Assembly: GCA_014155875.1 (NCBI GenBank)
Contig: JACEFZ010005110.1
Coordinates: 62,001-126,000, forward strand
Length of the DNA stretch: 64,000 nt
Source of the DNA: Cepaea nemoralis
Lineage: Eukaryota > Mollusca > Gastropoda > Stylommatophora > Helicidae
Reading direction: 5' to 3'
The notes beneath the pieces were generated by a model, which saw nothing but the letters and a program-made list of their open reading frames with translations, was not told the DNA's origin and did not search any database. Positions within the stretch are counted from its first letter, which is position 1, and every line of letters begins with the position of its first letter. Positions 30,701 to 40,641 of this stretch are shown here, in pieces. The translations under genes were made by a program, and so were the position numbers.

Positions 30701-33259
30701 TGGTCTCTTAGCAGATCAGATACTTGTTGTTGGTGAAGTGTTTGGCCGTTAAGTATTCTAGGCCGTGACTACATCAACTGATTGTCATAATTATTGTATC
30801 TAATGATGAGCAAGATCCGCAACATTTAGTAGATGCGGTTGTTGCACACAGTGAACAACTAGGGTTAGAATTAAATTATAAGAAGACACGATTATGGTCG
30901 CCACTAGGCAAGAGGAAATACCACAATGTAATATACAAGTAAATTTGAATATTCTTAACAAGTGAATCGGTACAATTATCTTGGAACAGTCATAACATCT
31001 GATGGGAGATGCCTTGAAGAGATTAGAATAAGAATCACCATGGTGAAGGTAGCCTTTTGCAAGATGAAAAACATACTGACTAATAAAAAATATGTCATTT
31101 GTAATGAGAGAAGAGTGTTGAGGTGCTACATGGAACCTGTACTCTTGTATGGATGTGAAGCGTGGACAATGAGCAAAAAGACTGAAAAACATCTGATAGG
31201 CTGTGGAAATGTGGTTTCTGAGGAAAATGCAAAGAATACCAAGGATAGACAGAAAAACCAATGACCAAGTCCTACAAGAAACAAAGAAAATCGTAAACTG
31301 ATTAGAGAAATTAGACGTGGACAGTCAACATTTTTTGGTCACATTATGAGAATAAATAAATGGGAGAACTTGGTGACAGTTGATAAGATCGAGGGAAAGG
31401 GAACAAGGGGAAGGCAGAGAAGTAAATACCTGGATAGCTTAGCCATGTGGCATGGTCGAGACAGAACATTGATCTGATCCACTGACTCTGGTGATCAGAG
31501 TGAGATGGCAAAACATGACCGTCCACACTTAATCGGCATGGCACATGATGATGATGATGATGATGATGATGAATGATACCAGTCATGATGTATTTTTATC
31601 ACTGATGATGTTTTGTTGTTGCATATTCTTTACAAGACGTTGCAGTAAACCCCAGCGTTCTTTGGCAGTTTGTGATTTTAAACACAGGCGTTATAAACAA
31701 AATATGCACAATTTCTTGCCTGGCATATTTTGCTGTATCTCATCAGGTGCATACTGCAGAGTTAGTAAATCAAATGAAGTGGAAAAACAAATAATACTTA
31801 AGCTGAACATACTAAGTATATAGTCAGTCGTTGATATTGTTAGAAGGTCGAGAAAGTTAACAATTAACAGGAAGTCCTTCTGTTTGCATAGCAACGGCTG
31901 GAATTGCCTAACAGTTAATGCGGGATTACGAATTGCGTTCATAATCCCCTTCACCACAGTGCTGTGGCATGAGGAAAAAGAAAATATAAATAATGTTTAG
32001 GGGATTTCCCGGGAGGAATGGGATACCAATTCCTTCTTAATCTGTCATCTTAAGAAAACATGAAAATGGCTCACGAACCCCCAAGGGTGGAACAAAGACA
32101 GATAAGTATAATATTCCAACTCTAAATAGATATATAGATGTAGGTTTTCCTATAGAAGATGTCAAGAGCTCAGGGAATTTACCGAGGACAAAGAGGAGTC
32201 TGCTCAACTCTGAAATAAAATGTTGCCCCCCGTGATTTCTCCCCACCACGTATAGCCCCTGAACAAATTATAAACCGTGTATGTTGGAACAACAGGAATA
32301 AACAGAATGCTTAACAAAATCAACAAGTAATAGACTCGAAGTGTATAAACTGTCATTTACTGCCTATATAGTACATTTTGGTGTATGGCAAGAGATCTTG
32401 AGCCTGAGAAATAAGGCCACCTGACTAGTGAAGTCGCTGCAAATTGTGAAGGTTAGGGTTTTCTTTTTGCCCCCGACAGAAAAAAATGCATACTTTACAG
32501 AGGATTTCGACCTGGATCTCCAGAGGGAGAATCCGGCATTCTAGCCACTCGGCCAGCCGCTGCCTCTATGTTCAACGTAAATACACAAAATCTCCCCAGT
32601 TTGGTTGTCTATTTGGTGCTACACTTGTGGTGATGGGGTGAGGGTGTTAAGTGAGGCTATGTTGTTAGTCAAGTTTGCTGTTCTTCCAGAGCAAAGCAAT
32701 AATTCCTTCTTCTTCTTCTTCATCATCATCATCTTATTCCTTTGTTTTTCTTCTTCTTCATCTTCTTCTCCTGCTGCTGCTCCTCCTTTTCTGCTGCTGC
32801 TTCTTCTTCTTCCCTTTATAATATTCCCTATTGGAGCATAAGTCCTCTGCCAACACACACTTTCAGCTTCTTCCGTCGCTTCCTCATATTATTCATCCCT
32901 GTCTTAATTCTTTTCTTCAAATGTTTTAGGTCTCCCACTTTTTCGCTGCCCTGTAGGTTATAGACACGGGACATTGTTTAGCGAAACTATTGTTAGGTTT
33001 CCTCAATGTGTGTCCTACCCAGCAATATATCATCTTTTCTTCATCTCTCATTTCACTGGTATTTATTTACTTGTTTCCATGAGCTCCACATTGGTAGTTC
33101 TGGAATAATAATATATTTGTGTTTCATTCATTGATACTCTAGATTGAATCAGGAAGAATTGTCTTAACATTGCATAAAAAAGAGAATATCTCCTGGGCCC
33201 CGTTGTTAAGAAGAGGACTTGAGCAAGAATCTAGCAGTGATGACGAGAAATCTAGCTAG
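24683..33259 (+). CDS. Small CS (p23-like) domain protein gene, four exons
   Basis: Coding exons 24683-24716, 28782-28894, 30133-30241 and 33143-33259 join in phase at all three junctions and end at a TAG, with AATAAA 181 bp further on. The product would be about 123 residues: a short N-terminus starting MAEQKDKRQPI, then a single domain with the CS/p23 pattern (IKVELHIDW; KVTFSKFGFVMDATVK; WHYEVHKLP; SSWKIESGRIVLTLHKKENISWAPLL) and an acidic Ser/Asp/Glu tail. CS domains are co-chaperone or adaptor modules; I cannot assign an ortholog. Exon 2 needs a one-base shift between about 28841 and 28863, so this is either a pseudogene or a base-call error. Introns hold LINEs and SINEs. Confidence 0.7.
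24955..25180 (-). repeat. SINE-4
   Basis: Reverse copy sharing tttatcccataaggcttggtc with 21720-21750 and ending in an inverse tRNA-like head with tgagcccacgacg near 25125. Confidence 0.65.
25490..26640 (-). pseudogene. Nimb-B LINE RNase H and 3' end, interrupted
   Basis: Minus-strand frames 26350-26072 and 26130-25582 encode the RNase H: VIIYTVSSVV (the usual Asp of YTDGS is lost), a SSQRVEVKAI Glu block, IITDSQSMM Asp block and SPGYAGVVGNKQADRLAG (His replaced by Tyr). The 3' UTR ends near 25490. A Nimb-A tail has inserted at 26305-26517, and Nimb-B appears to resume at 26532. Altered catalytic residues indicate decay. Confidence 0.8.
26305..26517 (+). mobile_element. Nimb-A LINE, 5'-truncated tail inserted in Nimb-B
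   Basis: Carries the last 170 bp of Nimb-A (cacagaactggtgtcgttag, ggactgaatggttcgatgtg, gatctgtcgac) and a TAAC tail. Flanked by a 14-bp duplication tttcttctgtccaa (26291-26304 and 26518-26531), which fixes the ends of the insertion. Confidence 0.9.
26815..28242 (+). repeat. SINE-2 split by an RTE insertion
   Basis: The head and first half are at 26815-26941 and the second half at 28114-28242, with the 11-bp atgggtgctgg present on both sides of the RTE as target-site duplication. Removing the RTE gives a continuous SINE-2. Confidence 0.9.
26942..28113 (+). mobile_element. RTE-C LINE with a 5' foldback
   Basis: 5'-truncated RTE inserted in a SINE-2, duplication atgggtgctgg at 26931-26941 and 28114-28124. 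The frame at 27002-28102 encodes RT palm to C-terminus: [22 protein letters not shown] (YADD at residues 110-113), the thumb VNRYNYLGTVITSDG, YIEPVLLYGCEAW, then the C-terminal [12 protein letters not shown] block and stop before a catggcacat(gatg)n tail. The first 28 or so residues of that frame are not RT: they are the antisense of the adjoining coding sequence, because 26944-27074 is an inverted copy of 27090-27220. Motif A and upstream regions are absent. Confidence 0.92.
28480..28650 (+). repeat. SINE-1, 5' truncated
   Basis: Body only: acttggggatgttaattaca, ctctgaagtcggagtgggtt, tatggactacgcttgagtt and an A-rich tail. Confidence 0.7.
28782..28894 (+). CDS. CS-domain gene exon 2, with apparent frameshift
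   Basis: Acceptor gaattcag before 28782 and donor AAATT|GTAAGA after 28894. Entered in phase 1 from exon 1 it reads CTTEEIKDVIKVELHIDWSKR, a plausible first CS strand, but meets TAA at 28889-28891. The frame that joins exon 3 reads NGIAKVTFSKF at its end. Moving from one to the other needs one surplus base in the purine-rich stretch 28841-28863. Confidence 0.6.
28990..29275 (+). repeat. SINE-1, full length
   Basis: A box TGGTCGAATGG, B box GGTTCAACCCC, body ending tatggactacgcttgagtt and gagcgaggc. One of the least eroded copies in the window. Confidence 0.85.
29325..29470 (+). repeat. SINE-7-like repeat
   Basis: Shares gaagcaaagaatagtaacact, tgtcataagaggca and ccattccatagaaaac with 34400-34540, 48950-49080 and 50400-50540. 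The function class is unclear. Confidence 0.6.
30133..30241 (+). CDS. CS-domain gene exon 3
   Basis: Acceptor ttacttacag before 30133, donor AAG|GTAAAT after 30241. 109 bases: one base completing Phe, then 36 codons reading GFVMDATVKSGG ... WHYEVHKLP ... YRSSWK. No stop in this frame. Both borders and phase fit exons 2 and 4. Confidence 0.8.
30340..30640 (+). repeat. SINE-1, diverged
   Basis: Head tggctgaatgg and ggttcaactgc, body with cttggagacacaattaca and gcaagcac, followed by a (TA)n tract. Confidence 0.7.
30808..31571 (+). pseudogene. RTE-C LINE 3' half
   Basis: Decayed homologue of 27370-28113 in several frames (NRYNYLGTVITSDG; LYGCEAWTMSKKTEKHL; LENLVTVDKIEGK). Starts downstream of YADD and ends catggcacatgatgatgatg. 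Confidence 0.85.
31615..31975 (-). repeat. SINE-2, reverse, split by another repeat
   Basis: Inverse SINE-2 body at 31615-31690 and head at 31900-31970. The 210 bp between include ttgcctggcatattttgctg, also found at 41160, 52800 and 61180, which I take to be a Penelope-linked repeat. Confidence 0.6.
31976..32345. other. No gene recognised
   Basis: A plus-strand stretch around 32080-32215 stays open for about 45 codons (NIPTLNRYIDVGFPIEDVKS) and may be a mobile-element scrap. No family assigned. Confidence 0.35.
32350..32572 (-). repeat. SINE-3, diverged
   Basis: Inverse class II tRNA-like head at 32500-32570 (ctagccactcggccagccgc), body with tttttgcccccgacagaaaa. Confidence 0.8.
32580..33140. 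other. Intronic, pyrimidine-rich tract
   Basis: 32700-32830 is a CTT/CTG-rich low-complexity tract. No gene in it; it lies in intron 3 of the CS-domain gene. Confidence 0.5.
33143..33259 (+). CDS. CS-domain gene exon 4 (stop)
   Basis: Acceptor gatactctag before 33143. 38 codons and TAG at 33257-33259. Encodes IESGRIVLTLHKKENISW followed by APLLRRGLEQ and an acidic Ser/Asp tail. The conserved W-x-x-L and the K-K-E before it are the best CS-domain evidence in the gene. Confidence 0.8.
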   Translation: MESGRIVLTLHKKENISWAPLLRRGLEQESSSDDEKSS

Positions 33260-33439
33260 AGGCTAAAATGATCATCTGCACAGCATTGCCAGTTTTTAGT
33301 CAAAAGGAATGTAGATGCTGAGCTTAGAGGATGCAATTCTTCAGTCGTTTAATTTTGCCATAATATGTTCAATTTGCTTTCAATTATAAAATGTAAATAT
33401 TGTAATTGTATATCACATGAAACCTTCACAATATGAAGT

Positions 33440-33445
33440 AATAAA
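33440..33445 (+). terminator. Poly(A) signal, CS-domain gene
   Basis: AATAAA, 181 bp after the TAG at 33257-33259, with AT-rich sequence around it. Assigned by position. Confidence 0.55.
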
Positions 33446-33584
33446 AATATAAGTTGACATATCCATGTGTTGAAAGTGTAGAGCAGCATCTGAAAGACTT
33501 AATTAAAGAAACATACAAATACATGATTAAAGAAACATACAAATTCATAGTTTGAAATAACCGTATACAATATGTATCCCAATT

Positions 33585-33825
33585 ATAACCTAAGGATGTT
33601 CCAGATGTATTGGTGCTACCTTTCCTCTGGAGTAAACTAGGCAGGCAGAGAGAGGGATCATGCTGCATGGGCAACACATGGTCTCTACAATTCAGTCCAG
33701 GCTTTGTGCTATGGAGAGAAATAACTCCATCCCTGGTCCCCACCACGGGTTGTAGTTGTTATGCCTGTTTTGGAAGCACAATGTAACAATTGTTTGTCAA
33801 GACGGCCAAGTGCCAGTAACCTGGG
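33585..33825 (-). repeat. SINE-5
   Basis: Reverse copy of 20649-20905 including the gtcaagacgg / ccaagtgcca start block. Confidence 0.7.
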
Positions 33826-33828
33826 TGG

Positions 33829-33915
33829 CAACGATGAGGTGGCTGAGTGACTATAGTAATGGATTGCTAATCCATTGAGGCCACCACATGGTTTCAAATC
33901 TCATCGTTGTCAGAA
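33829..33915 (+). repeat. tRNA-Ser(GCT)-like pseudogene or SINE head
   Basis: A box GGTGGCTGAGTG, anticodon arm atggatTGCTAAtccat with GCT anticodon, variable arm, and B box-like GGTTTCAAATC. Outer arms caacgatgag / ctcatcgttg can pair. The T stem pairs badly, so a working tRNA is unlikely. Confidence 0.55.
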
Positions 33916-33928
33916 ATAATTTTCACAG

Positions 33929-34200
33929 AGCCACAGCAGCGTAGTGGCTAGACACTTGCCAGCCAACCCAGTAGACATGGGTTTGAATCCACACCAGGCA
34001 GATTGTGAAAACTTACCTGGGCTGAAAGGTTGACCCAGCCTAAAAAATAGAGTACCAGAAAATGTCTCAGGTAATAAAGATGGCCAACATTATATTTACT
34101 ACATCACTCCAAGAGTGCCAGTGGATGGATACAAATGTGGGTCTAGCACCATATACCCAATATGACTGAAAGTGTGTAAGAGTCCTTTACTTAACTTCTG
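33929..34200 (+). repeat. SINE-6
   Basis: tRNA-like head (gcgtagtggctagacacttg ... gggtttgaatcc) and a 3' block gggtctagcaccatataccc. It follows directly on the tRNA-Ser-like unit, so the pair may be a dimeric SINE. Confidence 0.6.
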
Positions 34201-34399
34201 AAAACTTTGACAGGTTGAACAGGAAGTAACTGATATCAGTACAACATTATACAATTTTCCAACAGATCTTTTCTTTTAATCTTATTATCTGTACTATAGT
34301 TTGCTCATGTGTTCCATATTATACTTACGTGTTCTATATTATAATATTGTCCAACGTTGTATGCTACAGTAAGATGTTAATATCATGTGTGTATCACTG

Positions 34400-34540
34400 G
34401 GGATCCATAAGGGACGCTAAGAATAGTAACACTGTATCTACCTAAATGTGTCATAAGAGGCAACTAAGGAGGTGACTTCATTCCATAGAAAACAGCTGTA
34501 AAATCCAGCCAATCATGAATAAGTCTTCCAAGGGCTTGGT
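34400..34540 (+). repeat. SINE-7-like repeat
   Basis: Copy of the 29325-29470 repeat. Confidence 0.6.
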
Positions 34541-36030
34541 GTGAGTATGTGAGGGAATATGCTCTATGGGAATGTACACAGCTCGTGACTGAACATCTTT
34601 GTTGTCTGCATAATGCACATGTTAGAGCAGGCGAGTGGCTAAGAAAGTTAGCGAATGTAAGGAAAGAAAGATGTGACAAGATGTCATCTTCTAGATTACT
34701 AATGGTGGGAGAGGTAGTTAGAAAGAGGATCCACTACACAGAGAGGTGTAAGATTAGAGACCAGTGGTCTGTAGAAACGTGATAGACTCCAAAAGCATCA
34801 GTAGTGATCAGTATGTGATCAGAAGAGTGGGTGATGGACCTGACATTAGAGCAGCAGGGCATGAATTAAAGCCTTGTGAAGAGGATGCTGTAGAGGAGGT
34901 TCCAGAGATGGCAATAGGATTACCAGAATTGCCGGTTGTGCAAGAGGTGGACGAAGCACAAGATAGACCAGCAGGAAATGACTAGTACATGTTTGAACCA
35001 GGGGACTTGAGCGCAAGGCGCTCTGAGAGAATCCATCTCAGAAGAGACAAATGATGTTTGGATTTCAAATGTTGATGAACTTATTTGAGTGTTTAAGTTT
35101 TGAGACAAGTGTGTAACTTGGATTGGTTTTATTACTTAATAATGTTTGTGGAATCCTTTATATGTGAGAGGTGAGGATTGTATTCATTTTTGGTGATTGA
35201 TGCTTTTGTAGCATTGTTGATGCTCAGGTAGCAGAGGAGCTATTTTTCCCTACTGATTCTATTATTTTAGTCATTAGTACTAATTGACTTGTACCAGTGT
35301 AAGGATGACTTATAGTTTCTGTGTTGAGATTATTGTTATTTGGAACTTATTGATGCACTGTGATGTACATGTTTTACTGTTTCACCTTACACATGATGTC
35401 TGGATAGAACAAGACTATTTTGTTTTATAGTGGTAATGTTTAGGGATATAACCAGTAGTTCAGGTTTTGAGGGCAACATTGCCATAGGTGACAGGAGATG
35501 TTGTTTAGAAGGTTGTGTTACCTGGCTAGGGAATGATCATATTATAGAAGTCTGAGATGACTACTTGTTTGCTATGTATCAGGGGTGTCAGGTCCGGTTG
35601 TCAGGACGACAACAGTTAAAGAGGGGGAATAATGTACACGGCTCATGAAAATAGTGGAACCCCACTAGAGGGCGCACCATTATGATTTGTCTAGAACCCT
35701 GGGACACGATTCCAGGCCTAGTATAAAAGGGGAAACGCAGGTGGAACTGGCCTCTCTCACCTACTACCACAGTCAGATAGGCGCCAATGCCTATAGTTAA
35801 ATTGTGTAGAACCAAATTAGTGTCAATATCCATGGTGGTCGTGGATTTCTGCAGTGGAAAAGCCAGTATTGAAGTTATTGGTTTTTCGCTAGTACCTTTA
35901 CATTTTCGCTAGTATCTATAAATTTTTGCTAGTACCTTTACATTTTCGCTAGTATCTATAAATTTTTGCTAGTACCTTTACATTTTCGCTAGTACCTATA
36001 AACTTTAGCATACCTACACATTTTTCGCTT
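34540..36030 (+). pseudogene. Ty3/Gypsy-type element, 3' end (integrase C-terminus and LTR)
   Basis: 34549-34782 and, after a frameshift, up to a TGA at 34983 encode a decayed integrase C-terminal region (an alpha-helical NAHVRAGEWL...NVRKERCDK block, VGEVV, a CKIRDQW block, QYVIRRVGDG, then GHELKPC). About 650 bp downstream a purine tract (aaagagggggaa, 35617-35629) is followed by TGTACACGG at 35633, the layout of a polypurine tract and 3' LTR start. A TATA box (gtataaaagg, 35721-35730) lies in the LTR. The 5' part and the other LTR are not in the window. Confidence 0.65.
35721..35730 (+). promoter_or_regulatory. LTR TATA box
   Basis: gtataaaagg about 90 bp inside the proposed LTR start at 35633, followed by a pyrimidine-rich ctctctcacc stretch where transcription could begin. 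Confidence 0.45.
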
Positions 36031-36040
36031 GTCTTTACAT
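35887..36040. repeat. 20/40-bp tandem repeat
   Basis: Alternating 20-bp units ttttcgctagtacctttaca and ttttcgctagtatctataaa, about seven units with late ones eroded. They lie at or just after the end of the proposed LTR. Confidence 0.9.
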
Positions 36041-36044
36041 AATT

Positions 36045-36240
36045 TTTCGCATGTTTTGGCTGTTCGTAATTTCTCCACAAGTTTAGATTCAGTAGTTTGC
36101 CATTACTTTCTAAATGACTGGCATCTCATATCATTGTATGAAAATGCAGCACAAGGCGATTTGCTTCCAAATCAGCCTGCAGCTGTGTTTCAAACATGGT
36201 ATGCAGGATTATGAATTGCATTCATAACCCTTTTGCTTGG
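36045..36240 (-). repeat. SINE-2
   Basis: Inverse body ttcagtagtttgccattac and inverse head ggattatgaattgcattcataaccc. Confidence 0.7.
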
Positions 36241-36249
36241 TCTGTCCTT

Positions 36250-37610
36250 AAGGTGATAATCGTCTTGAGCTGGTGTTGGTGACTTTCTGATTAATTTGAT
36301 CATTCTTTTCTTTTGGTGGTAATAGGCACATCAGGTTTTATCTTCTGTTGCTTCTTCCATGGCTAGTTGATCAGCTCTCTCACTTACAGGTACTCAGCAA
36401 TGAGATGGCATCCACACTGGCTAGCTAGATTAGATAGTGTTCATGGTACTGGCAGTTTCCCAAACAGGAGCGCCTCACGAACTGATTTTGCATCTGTCAA
36501 TAGCACTACAGGTTTTGTACCATGATAGGCATTTAGTAATTTCTGTTGCTGTCTTGATTGCCTGAATGTCTGCATCTTAGTTATGGCAGTACTTTCCTGT
36601 TGGTACTCTTGATTATATTCCTAGTATTATTTGGGTATTCTATGTACACTCCCACTCCTCCACTTTGAACAACACTTTGTGCTGACCCATCTATATTGAA
36701 TCAGATCCAGGGGTCCTGTGGGTAGTCTTCATTAAGAAAACTGAGAGTGGCTATTCTGCATTGTACACCGTTCTGTTCTTCCTTGTTGAATATTCCTTTC
36801 ACTTTTGTCTGTTTGTAGTGATAGTCTACGTTCCTCTTTTCATGGAGTTTGTTCTTGAATATTTTTCAGGGGGGATACCAACTGCAGGCAGATCTGTGGT
36901 TTGTATGCACTCGTTTGGCCTGGTGCTTCTTCTCAACTGCCTCATATCTAGGTTTTCAAATCTGTTCTTAATAGGGTGGCCTAGCATGCTGAGGAACTTT
37001 TCTGTTTGTATTAGTATTTTCATATTTCTGCCTTCTCTCAGTGGTTGTGTCCTCCCCATCTTCGACAAGGAAGAACAGGGATTGATCTCATCCTTCCTAT
37101 GGTCTTTTAAGTGCTTGGTTATGCACCTTGTCCAGCTCCTGTAGTGTGGTTTCTGATGCTGAACTCCTCACAGTTGACCCATATTACAGGTGTGGTCATA
37201 TGTTCTGTTGATAAACTTTGCTAAGCATTTTCCTGCTGGCCCCACTGTGGTTCCATTTAATTTTCTCAGGATGGCTATCATTCATGGTGAAGTGGTCAAG
37301 CTGTATGCCTCGTGCTCCGAAGGTTGTGGGTTCAATTCCGCGCTACATCTTTTGGTTCACAAGTGCATTTTTCTTGAAGACTCCTGCGTGGTCGTCGCTC
37401 GAGCTACAGAGTTCGTGCTTTGTATGACGCTTTCGGCAGTCCGTCCTGCAGAAAGAGACTAAGCCCTATGGGATAAAACCCGATGCAATAAAGTCGATCC
37501 TCTCAACTTTTAAGACTTTTTGTTGCTGCTTTGTTGATGTGCTTTCTCCATGTCTGCCTGTCATCAAATGTTACTCCAAGGTATGTTGGTTCTTTATCGT
37601 CTTCCGATGG
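36250..37610 (-). pseudogene. Jockey-like LINE, eroded RNase H and thumb
   Basis: The minus strand reads as a much-decayed relative of the 11895-14636 ORF: YLGVTFDD-type thumb near 37570-37590, and an RNase H GGVGVYIEYPNN-type block near 36630, with many stops. Interrupted by SINE-4 at 37281-37520. Confidence 0.65.
37281..37520 (+). repeat. SINE-4, best copy
   Basis: tRNA-like head (atggtgaagtggtcaagctg ... ggttgtgggttcaattcc), body with gaaagagactaagccctatg and an end cttttaagactttt. Inserted in the Jockey-like relic. Confidence 0.75.
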
Positions 37611-37665
37611 GTTAGTATAACAAAATGGGGCCAACACTATATGCCCATTATGTGTCAAGATGTGT

Positions 37666-37857
37666 AAAATGATCATTTACTGAATACTTGTGTGTCGTAT
37701 TTTATGGCTTGTAAAATGATCATTTACTGACTACTAGTGTGTCATATTTTATGGCTTATAAAATGATCATTTACTTACTACTAGTGTGTCATATTTTATG
37801 GCTTGTAAAATGATCATTTACTTACTTCTTGTGTGTCATATTTTATTGCTTGTCAAA
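37666..37857. repeat. 47-bp tandem repeat, four units
   Basis: aaaatgatcatttact starts at 37666, 37713, 37760 and 37807. The inner units are nearly identical. Confidence 0.95.
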
Positions 37858-38079
37858 TACATTTGTAAAACTTTGATACCGCGGCTTTTGTAGTTTATTT
37901 TCATGTATTTGTTATTACCTCACATTTGTGAGACAGCAGGTTTGAATCATAAAGACAGGAAGAGCTTTCATATCACTAGGAAATGTGTGGAAGTCAAAAG
38001 AAGTTAGACTTAGCACAAAAGTAGCTACATTATAATATTATGGGAATCACGTAAAATAAGCATAAGGAAACAAAGTTTA

Positions 38080-38645
38080 GCTGAGAACTGACATCACTGC
38101 ACTCAGGGCATTCCCGTATGCACTCTATCCCCTCATTCAACAGCCAGCAAAGAGTCACACCGCTATCTGATTGAAAATTCTCCTGGTCTTCCCTCTGTTT
38201 TGAGATTCGTTCAGAATCCCTGCCAAATCCCCGCAATCTCATTTCCATACATGTTCTCAATCTGTTCCCCCACCTTCTCTATCTGGTCCCACAGACACAC
38301 GACCACCTCTCCCTTGTTCAAGGTAAACAACCACCAAGGTGCATTCCCTGCTTGCCTATCAGCCTGTTCATTCCCCAAACTCCCCACATGGCCAGGGCAA
38401 AAAATCCATACAATTCTGGCAAAAAATCCATACAATTCTCACAATCTGTGACCTCTGAAGCGATGTAAGCCATTCGACACAAAACATTCCTTTCTCCACC
38501 TTACTAAGCATAGTCCTTGAGTCCGTAATGAATACGATGTGTGTTGCAGTGGTCTCTTCTAACCAAGGAATGCCGCTGTTACTGCTTCCACCTCCATTCT
38601 CATGCTGGGGGTCGTAGCCTCATATGCCAGACATAAGGAAGCAAA
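38080..38645 (-). pseudogene. Nimb-B LINE RNase H and 3' end
   Basis: The minus strand encodes MRMEVEAVTA, a CPGHVGSLGNEQADRQAG block (38393-38340) and the family C-terminus, with stops between. A 17-bp unit (gcaaaaaatccatacaa) is tandemly repeated at 38395-38440. Confidence 0.75.
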
Positions 38646-38879
38646 ATGAAATATAACAGCTCGGTGGCTCATAAAAAAAAAAAAGGTGAATTCAAACGAA
38701 AGTTGTGAGATATAGCAGACAGTATGAAAATGCATGGTTGTGAAAGGGTGAGGTGGATGTTGCCATGTCTGACAGACAGTGAGGCATAAACATCGTTCAA
38801 TGAAAAAAAGGCAGGTAAATAAAAGGTAAGGAGATAAATCTCAATTCAAAGGGCAGGACGAGACAAGAGAAATGGAAAT

Positions 38880-39140
38880 ATATCAAAATGGCTGAATTTA
38901 TGAGTGGAGTGCTTTCCCTTAATGTCCGGTATGCTGATGCTGAGGTAATAGGTTCGACCCCTACACCATCAGTTGGACTAAAATGTTGACTCCTCATTCT
39001 TGACTTATGGACGTACCTTAGAAGTCGGAGTGGGTTCGCCTGATGGCAAAGGACATTGGTAATAAGGAAAGCTAATCTACATGCACAAATCAGTCCAGTG
39101 CACTAGAAGTAGTAGCATGTGTATGCTTGAGTTCAAAACA
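38880..39140 (+). repeat. SINE-1, diverged
   Basis: Head atggctgaatttatgag and ggttcgacccc, body ttgactcctcattcttgac and agtcggagtgggttcgcc. Confidence 0.7.
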
Positions 39141-39232
39141 CATGTAGGGATTGAACCCACTAGCTTGGCATCAGCACACCAGATGTGTCAGAACAAGAGC
39201 ACTTATCCAGTCGGCCATGCTGACCTCCTGAC
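39141..39232 (-). repeat. SINE-1 head, reverse
   Basis: gggattgaaccca and cagtcggccatgctgacct are inverse B and A boxes. Together with the preceding SINE this makes an inverted pair joined tail to tail. Confidence 0.7.
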
Positions 39233-39619
39233 TGACGCTGTTTTGACTTCTAGGTCATCTAGGCCCTGCATCTATCGGGGTGAGGAAGGTGTAGACTTTC
39301 CTCCTGAGGCCGTACAGAAGAATACTTTAAGGAACTGTGTTGCAGAAATGTTCTTCCCCTCTCCAAGTGTAGGAACCAGCAAGGTGGGCAAAGCTAGTGC
39401 CTGAGCTTCACATCTGTGGAGAGGCATGGTGATTCTTGGAATATTAGCCAGGCTGTGAACTCGTCTGTGGATTTTTCCCAAGGTGGTGGCCAGTGTAAGT
39501 CCTGATCATAGTTTTGCTGGACAGAGAGAGAGAGAGAGAGAGAGAGAGAATGGAAAAATTCTTCTACTTATTCAGTTTCTATCCCAATACAGCATAGGCC
39601 CACAACCATCTCACACCAG

Positions 39620-39830
39620 GTGTGTCTCCATGGCGAACTGGTTATGCTGCCAGCCTCATGTTCTGAAGGTCGTTCAGTTCACGGGTGCAATTTTTCTTGG
39701 AGGCTCCTGGGGGTCGTCGCTGGAGCTACGGATTTCAAGCTTTATGTGACACATTTCGGCAGGCCACCCTGCGTACAGAAAGTGAGCCATACTGGGTACA
39801 ACCCTGGTGCAAAGTTGTAAAACCCTTTAC
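39620..39830 (+). repeat. SINE-4
   Basis: Head tccatggcgaactggttatg, a degenerate B box, and the tcctgggggtcgtcgctgga body. A (GA)n tract at 39523-39549 lies upstream. Confidence 0.6.
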
Positions 39831-40072
39831 AAATGCTCACAATAAGCCCTCATATCTTTTGCTATCTCCTGCCACTATCCATCTCTGTTTCTACGTCTCT
39901 TCTCCACATGTTTTTAGTTCTCCCTTTAATTCTTTTGCCCTGTGGATTCCAGAGACAGGAATTTTTAGTTATACTAAATCCCCCATTTTGAAAGAGACTA
40001 AACAAAACAAATTGACCTTGGATCCAAGGTCAACCTCTTGATTCACAGGAATTTGTTTAGTTATCATCTCAA

Positions 40073-40312
40073 GCGGCTCTGCTGCGAAGGGGTTACAGAC
40101 GAAATTCGTAATCCCATATAACGCATTCAAAATACAGCTGCGGGCAGTTTGGCAGCAGACCGCCTGGCATTGGTGTTTATAACATGGTATTAGTATTGGT
40201 CATTTAGAAAGCAATGGCAAACTACTGAACATAAACTTGCCAGGAAATCACAAACAGCCAAAATATGCTGGAGTTGACTGCGACTTCCCGTATAGGATAT
40301 GCAACTAAGTTT
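40073..40312 (+). repeat. SINE-2
   Basis: Head gctgcgaaggggttacagac, block ttcgtaatcccatata, body caaactactgaacataaac, end ggatatgcaacta. Confidence 0.8.
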
Positions 40313-40356
40313 TAATTGCTTTGCCCTGTTGTTTCCAGAGGAGACTTTTTAGTTAT

Positions 40357-40467
40357 TCTTCTTCTGTGTTTGTCCGGAATGTTGTTTTGGACGTAAATTC
40401 GTTGTGCCTGTTTACAGTAGAGTTGCAGTATTTGCATCTTTCAGCCGACACTTCCGACTTCTTCCAG
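40357..40467 (-). mobile_element. Jockey-like LINE, 111-bp 5'-truncated tail
   Basis: Matches the 3' terminus of the LINE at 11154 and is flanked by a 10-bp duplication ttttagttat (40347-40356 and 40468-40477). It lies just beyond the 3' end of SYCP3. Confidence 0.85.
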
Positions 40468-40641
40468 TTTTAGTTATACTAAATCCCCCATTTGAAAGAG
40501 ATAAAAAATATTTGACCTGGGCTCCTAGGACGACCTCTTGATTCACTGAAATTTTAGTTCTCTCCATCTCTACATTGGTGATTCTGTCTGACCACTTTAG
40601 TCCCCTAATCTGCACACACACATATGAATGAATGTTTGTAG

